Origin: an uncultured Hungatella sp.
Lineage (GTDB): Bacteria; Bacillota; Clostridia; Lachnospirales; Lachnospiraceae
Assembly (NCBI GenBank): GCA_910588325.1
Contig: CAJUPP010000012.1
Coordinates: 1-63,342, forward strand
Length of the DNA stretch: 63,342 nt
Direction: 5' to 3'
Shown: piece after piece, positions 59,550 through 63,342 of the stretch
Layout of the letters: each line of letters opens with the position of its first letter
Numbering within the stretch: position 1 is the stretch's first letter
The notes under the pieces: generated by a model
Database searches by the model: none
Told to the model about the DNA's origin: nothing
The model's input: the letters and a program-made list of their open reading frames with translations, nothing else
Program-made: the position numbers and the translations under genes

Positions 59550-60334
59550 AATACAGAACAGGGTTTGTAACCAATTCCAGCTCGGTCAGCTTTTATGTGG
59601 GAAAGAAAGAGGACAGGAAGCTTACCATAGATGACGCCTTTGCTCTCTTGAAGGAGTGCTGGAATGATTATTATGACTGTGCAGAAAGGCTGATTCAGCA
59701 CATTCTGGCCTCTGAAAAAAAGGAGGTGAGAGAGCTGGTACGGCTGGGAACCGAGAGGGAAATCTGGGGAGAGGACATTTGGCTGGACAATTCCCTGGCA
59801 TGGCTGACCGACACGAAAATTTATGTGGATTTTAATGATTGCTATCCTGAGAAAAAGGAGCTGCTGGAGGCTTTGGCCAAGGAGTTCGGGATCCATCCTG
59901 ATGACATGGAAATCCTTACTCCTTATGATCTGGAGAAGAACCAGGTGGTACGGAAACCCTGGCTGGCGGCCGGGAACTGGGAGGAAGCTGAAAAGCTTGG
60001 GATTGGCCGGGATGATATACAGATTTTTGTTTTGGGAGATGAAACATACAGGGCAGGCATCCTGGCATATCAAAGAAAGGAGGCACTCTCCGAAAGAGAC
60101 TTTGAAACCCTGGACGCCTACTATGAGGCTCTGGATAATATACAGGGAGATACGCCGCCCATAGATTTTGACCTGCAGCTGGGGCTGGGCAATATGGATT
60201 TTGTGGAGGATGAAAAACAGAAGGCCTGCAGAGAATGCCAGGTGATTGTGGAGACCTGGGACAGCAATATTCCCATAGGAGTTTACAACCGGATGAAGGC
60301 CAGAAGCCTTGGGGCAGTGTATCACGGATGCTGA
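59546..60334 (+). CDS. Protein with N-terminal FVTNSSSVSF motif, possible radical SAM substrate
   Basis: The 262-residue acidic protein begins KYRTGFVTNSSSVSFYVG. N-termini of the form K-[IY]-R-x-x-F-V-[ST]-N-S-S-S-x-S-F recur, from memory, on otherwise unrelated bacterial and phage proteins; the rest of this one resembles nothing I recognise. It is coupled to the SPASM radical SAM gene by an ATGA overlap. The inference is that the Ser/Asn-rich start is a recognition or modification tag. No signal peptide is present. The ribosome binding site is AAAGGAAGGG. Confidence 0.65.
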   Translation: MKYRTGFVTNSSSVSFYVGKKEDRKLTIDDAFALLKECWNDYYDCAERLIQHILASEKKEVRELVRLGTEREIWGEDIWLDNSLAWLTDTKIYVDFNDCYPEKKELLEALAKEFGIHPDDMEILTPYDLEKNQVVRKPWLAAGNWEEAEKLGIGRDDIQIFVLGDETYRAGILAYQRKEALSERDFETLDAYYEALDNIQGDTPPIDFDLQLGLGNMDFVEDEKQKACRECQVIVETWDSNIPIGVYNRMKARSLGAVYHGC

Positions 60335-60400
60335 CTATTGCAGGCGTGCAGGGAAAATTATGAGAAAAGCGCTTCCGGAAAGCAAACAGGAGGACGATGA

Positions 60401-61228
60401 ATGACTGCTTTGGAATTTATGGGTTGGGAAATCCCGGAAAACTGGGAGGATGCAGGAAGTTATTTTGAAAAAGAGGACGGATCCACAGGCTTTATAAAAG
60501 CGATTCCTCTGAAAACATGGAAACATGGGCAATGGGTTGTCCCGGATAAGGATTACTCCGGACATTCCTATCTTCTGGAAGATCCCATGTTCCTGTGCCC
60601 CTTTACCTGGAGGGAGATCCAGGAGCTTTCCGCTATTGAGATTGTGTGCGACAGCGATATGAATATGGACACGGACGGCTGGTTTTGGAATGACCGTCTA
60701 TATTATCATATAATCGGGAAAGCCGCTTCCAGGGAGGAGATCCACAGAATGGAAGAGAGGATTTTAGAGCTTGATGCTTTCCAGGAGAGGCATCTTCCGG
60801 AGAATGAGGTGATGACAATGCCATACTGCTGGCACCCATGTGTGGTACATGGGCACTTTTGTGCAATCTGGGAGAGAGAGGCATGCGACTGGTGGTATGG
60901 CCTGGACGGCATTCTGGATGAATGGAGTTCTGCCTATGTAAAACGGTGTGATATCTGCGGCTTTCTTTATGAATGGTGTCATCTTCTGGCCGCCTGCCCG
61001 GGCATTGATGTGGTAATGGCAGCGACACAAGCGTGTCCGGACGATTCTGTGAGGGAGGAAAGAGCGCAGATGGAATATTGGCTTTCAAAACACGGGGATT
61101 TTGAGATTCACGCAGGCGGGAACAGGGTGGAATTGAGAAAACTTAATGGTTTTGTAAGCCGCCGTTACAGGGAATATGAGAAAAAATACAAACAGAAACG
61201 AAAGGCAGACTTCAGGCCAACGTGGTAG
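60401..61228 (+). CDS. Uncharacterised Cys/Trp/His-rich protein
   Basis: A 275-residue soluble protein of unknown family. Its centre is rich in aromatic and metal-ligand residues: MPYCWHPCVVHGHFCAIWE, EACDWWYGLDG, then KRCDICGFLYEWCHLL. A CxxC with a nearby Cys-His pair could hold zinc or an iron-sulfur cluster. The tail is very basic (REYEKKYKQKRK). The ribosome binding site GGAGGACG is strong. It lies 66 bases after the FVTNSSS protein gene and is the last gene before the terminator, so it belongs to the same unit. Confidence 0.65.
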   Translation: MTALEFMGWEIPENWEDAGSYFEKEDGSTGFIKAIPLKTWKHGQWVVPDKDYSGHSYLLEDPMFLCPFTWREIQELSAIEIVCDSDMNMDTDGWFWNDRLYYHIIGKAASREEIHRMEERILELDAFQERHLPENEVMTMPYCWHPCVVHGHFCAIWEREACDWWYGLDGILDEWSSAYVKRCDICGFLYEWCHLLAACPGIDVVMAATQACPDDSVREERAQMEYWLSKHGDFEIHAGGNRVELRKLNGFVSRRYREYEKKYKQKRKADFRPTW

Positions 61229-61238
61229 CACAGGAAAG

Positions 61239-61267
61239 ACAGGGGAAACAAAATCTCCTGTTTTTTT
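61239..61267 (+). terminator. Terminator of the radical-SAM cluster
   Basis: A 7-bp stem, ACAGGGG/CTCCTGT (61239-61245 with 61255-61261, one G-T pair), has a 9-base loop and a run of seven T residues. Confidence 0.75.
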
Positions 61268-61307
61268 ATTCCGAGAATACTCATTAAGAAAAATCCTCAA
61301 AATGTGC

Positions 61308-61336
61308 TTGAAATTTTGGCCTGTACAGGTTACAAT
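61308..61336 (+). promoter_or_regulatory. Promoter of the carboxyltransferase operon
   Basis: TTGAAA (61308-61313), a 17-base spacer and TACAAT (61331-61336), about 85 bases before the start codon. Confidence 0.7.
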
Positions 61337-61426
61337 TAGAATCGGCAGAAATTGGATTTGTAGGGTGGTTGTTTGTTAAAAAACAGACAATTACCATCAA
61401 AATATTTAAAAATGGAGGACTGCAAA

Positions 61427-62881
61427 ATGAGTAATTCAGCACAAACTTCAGCAGGCAGCAGGATAAGCATGCTGCTTGATGAAAACAGTTTTGTTGAAGT
61501 AGGCGCTTATATAACAGCGAGAAACACAGACTTCAACATGACAAGCAAGGAAACACCTGCAGACGGTGTGATAACCGGCTATGGTACCATTGACGGGAAC
61601 CTTGTGTATGTGTACAGCCAGGATGCTTCCGTGATGGGCGGCTCCATGGGCGAGATGCACGCAAAGAAAATCTCCAATATCTATGGACTTGCCATGAAGA
61701 TGGGCGCGCCGGTCATCGGCCTGGTGGACTGCGCCGGTTTACGGCTTCAGGAAGCTACGGATGCCCTTCACGGCTTCGGCCAGCTATATCTGAACCAGAC
61801 CATGGCGTCCGGCGTGATTCCCCAGATCAGTGCTGTTTTCGGTACCTGCGGCGGCGGCATGGCAGTGTCTGCTGCAATCGCTGACTTTACCTTTATGGAG
61901 ACGAAGAAGGCAAAATTATTTGTCAATTCTCCCAATGCCATCGACGGCAATTACGCCGGGAAATGCGATACCGCTTCTGCAGACTTCCAGGCAGAGAAGG
62001 CAGGGCTGGTTGATTTTGCAGGCAGCGAGGAGGAGATCTTAAGCCAGATCAGAACCCTGGTTTCCATCCTTCCGGCCAACAACGAGGACGATATGTCCTA
62101 TGAAGAGTGCAGCGATGATTTAAACCGTGCATGCCAGGGATTAGAGAACTATGCCGGCGACACGGCAGGCGCTTTGTCCGTTATATCTGACGACAATTTC
62201 TTTATGGAAGTAAAGGCTGCTCATGAGCCGTCCATGGTGACAGGCTTTATCCGCTTAAACGGCAGCACCGTGGGCTGTGTGGCAAACCGCACCGTAAGCT
62301 ACGATGAGAACGGCGAGAAGAAGGCAGAGTATGAGGCTGTCCTTACCAGCCGGGGCTGCAGGAAAGCAGCAGACTTTGTTTCCTTCTGCGACGCATTTAA
62401 CATTCCGATCCTGACCCTGGTAAATGTAAAGGGCTACAAGGCTGACAAGTGCAGCGAGAAGAATATGGCCAAAGCGGCAGCTAAATTAACCTATGCCTTT
62501 GCCAACGCCAGCGTTCCCAAAGTGACTGTCATCGTGGGACAGGCTTACGGCACCGCATATCTGACTATGGCAAGCAAAGCCATCGGCGCAGACATGGTAT
62601 ACGCATGGCCGGGTACATCCATCGGTATGATGGATTCCAAAGCGGCAGCCAAGATCATGTATGCGGATGAGATCGCAAAGGCAGATAACGCAGTGGCTCT
62701 CATCGATGAGAAGGCGGCGGAGTACCAGAAACTCCAGTCCAGCCCTGAGGCGGCTGCAAGAAGAGGATATGTGGATGATATCATTGAGGCAGAAGATACA
62801 AGACAGAGAGTGATTGCTGCATTTGAAATGTTATTCACAAAGAGAGAGGATCGTCCAGACAAAAAACATGGCACGGTTTAA
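61427..62881 (+). CDS. Acyl-CoA carboxyltransferase subunit (MmdA/PccB-like)
   Basis: The 484-residue carboxyltransferase has crotonase-fold halves. The first has ADGVITGYGTIDG, YSQDASVMGGSMGEMHAKKI and FGTCGGGMAVSAA; the second has VTGFIRLNGSTVGCVANRTV and GQAYGTAYLTMASKAIGADM. Enzymes of this type are the alpha subunit of sodium-pumping methylmalonyl- or glutaconyl-CoA decarboxylases, or the transcarboxylase part of biotin carboxylases. The following lipoprotein gene favours the membrane decarboxylase type. The ATG at 61427 has GGAGGA upstream. The substrate is not fixed by sequence alone. Confidence 0.88.
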   Translation: MSNSAQTSAGSRISMLLDENSFVEVGAYITARNTDFNMTSKETPADGVITGYGTIDGNLVYVYSQDASVMGGSMGEMHAKKISNIYGLAMKMGAPVIGLVDCAGLRLQEATDALHGFGQLYLNQTMASGVIPQISAVFGTCGGGMAVSAAIADFTFMETKKAKLFVNSPNAIDGNYAGKCDTASADFQAEKAGLVDFAGSEEEILSQIRTLVSILPANNEDDMSYEECSDDLNRACQGLENYAGDTAGALSVISDDNFFMEVKAAHEPSMVTGFIRLNGSTVGCVANRTVSYDENGEKKAEYEAVLTSRGCRKAADFVSFCDAFNIPILTLVNVKGYKADKCSEKNMAKAAAKLTYAFANASVPKVTVIVGQAYGTAYLTMASKAIGADMVYAWPGTSIGMMDSKAAAKIMYADEIAKADNAVALIDEKAAEYQKLQSSPEAAARRGYVDDIIEAEDTRQRVIAAFEMLFTKREDRPDKKHGTV

Positions 62882-62897
62882 ATGAGGTGACAGGCAT

Positions 62898-63342
62898 ATG
62901 AAACAGATTAAGAAAAAGGTATTATTCGTACTTTGCATGTTGGCCTGCCTTTTCTCCCTTTCTGCCTGCAGCAAGGAGGCTGAGGAGGCCAGCGGATTAG
63001 ATCCTATGATGGAGTCCGATTTAAAACAGCAGACAGTCATGCTTTTAGAAGATCTGACGTCCCTTTCGGCCGACCAGTTTACTATGGTTATTGACCAGAA
63101 CAGAGCATCCGGGATGGAAGCTGTGGCAGTGGGACTTGAAAGTTATGCGGATCTGACCGATGAGCTGGGCGCCTATCAGTCCTGTGACGAAGGCAAGGTA
63201 AAGGCAGCGTCAGGCGGCTATGAGGTTACGGTCAATGCGGTGTTCGAGAAGCGGGCATGTGTATTTACGCTGAATGTAAGCGAGGATCTGTACAATATCA
63301 CATCCATCAGCTTCGAGCCGGAGTACACTCTGGGCGAGAATA
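62898..63342 (+). CDS. Lipoprotein, partial, possible decarboxylase gamma-type subunit
   Basis: The gene is cut by the window end after 148 codons. It starts at the ATG with GAGGTGACAGG upstream, 16 bases after the carboxyltransferase stop. The N-terminus is a lipoprotein signal (VLFVLCMLACLFSLSACSK). A soluble domain of about 120 residues follows. In Lachnospiraceae such a domain often precedes an OadG-like membrane helix next to the carboxyltransferase, but the decisive C-terminal part is outside the window. Confidence 0.7.
   Translation, partial: MKQIKKKVLFVLCMLACLFSLSACSKEAEEASGLDPMMESDLKQQTVMLLEDLTSLSADQFTMVIDQNRASGMEAVAVGLESYADLTDELGAYQSCDEGKVKAASGGYEVTVNAVFEKRACVFTLNVSEDLYNITSISFEPEYTLGEN

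Noticed and set aside
59375..60325. 316-codon minus-strand frame across the radical SAM and FVTNSSS genes
   Set aside because: It spans the overlap of two plus-strand genes and gives low-complexity antisense sequence.
1..63342. CRISPR array, rRNA or tRNA genes
   Set aside because: No regularly spaced repeats with unique spacers were seen, and no tRNA cloverleaf or rRNA segment was recognised by reading both strands.

Overview
The window looks like a chromosomal segment of an endospore-forming Clostridia of the Lachnospiraceae (Clostridium cluster XIVa) type. The evidence is a spoIIA operon followed by spoVAA/spoVAB, a gltBD pair, a tetrahydrofolate riboswitch in front of an ECF folate transporter gene, an ispH gene overlapping a ribosomal-S1-type gene, a FIST/soluble chemoreceptor pair, and the start of a decarboxylase-type carboxyltransferase operon. 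Most of the window has mid-range base composition with strong Gram-positive ribosome binding sites. The exception is about 5.8-16.1 kb, which is visibly AT-rich. The species cannot be named from the sequence alone.

Layout. 0.2-3.1 kb: the forespore switch spoIIAA-spoIIAB-sigF, a small membrane ORF, spoVAA and spoVAB. 3.3-5.0 kb: a DUF4143-type AAA ATPase and a repeat-rich gap with palindromes and a terminator. 5.0-16.1 kb: a LoaP-type NusG paralogue followed by a surface-polysaccharide operon (DegT aminotransferase, priming sugar transferase, four GT2 and one GT32-like glycosyltransferase, EpsG-like polymerase, Wzx flippase, acyltransferase). 16.1-19.9 kb: scarred DNA with nested inverted-repeat elements, a second expanded-family ATPase, a small secreted protein, and fused relics of an XRE regulator and a SNF2 helicase. 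19.9-23.5 kb: a two-component system divergent from a duplicated-domain lipoprotein.

23.5-36.9 kb: core metabolism. gltBD follows a structured leader; the THF riboswitch precedes folT; then a two-domain PPK2, a VOC protein, a flavoprotein, cmk, ispH and an S1 protein. 36.9-46.2 kb: soluble MCP and FIST, a methyltransferase with hslO, a cold-shock gene, DUF5662, a TepA-like protease, an RsmF-type methyltransferase, an HTH-Uma2 protein and an RluA enzyme. 46.2-54.4 kb: a very long TPR protein with a degenerate J-like N-terminus beside an HscC-type Hsp70, then a Y-family polymerase and a D,D-carboxypeptidase. 54.8-61.3 kb: a little-known cluster bounded by a consensus promoter and a terminator. 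It encodes a 635-aa orphan, a duplicated-HTH regulator, a SPASM radical SAM enzyme with unusual cysteine spacing, a protein whose N-terminus carries an FVTNSSSVSF motif, and a Cys/Trp-rich protein. 61.4 kb to the end: a carboxyltransferase and a truncated lipoprotein gene.

The best candidate for an undescribed system is the 54.9-61.2 kb radical-SAM cluster. The TPR/J-like plus Hsp70 module and the gltB leader, which has an ANTAR-type hexaloop terminator, come next. No rRNA, tRNA or CRISPR array was seen.
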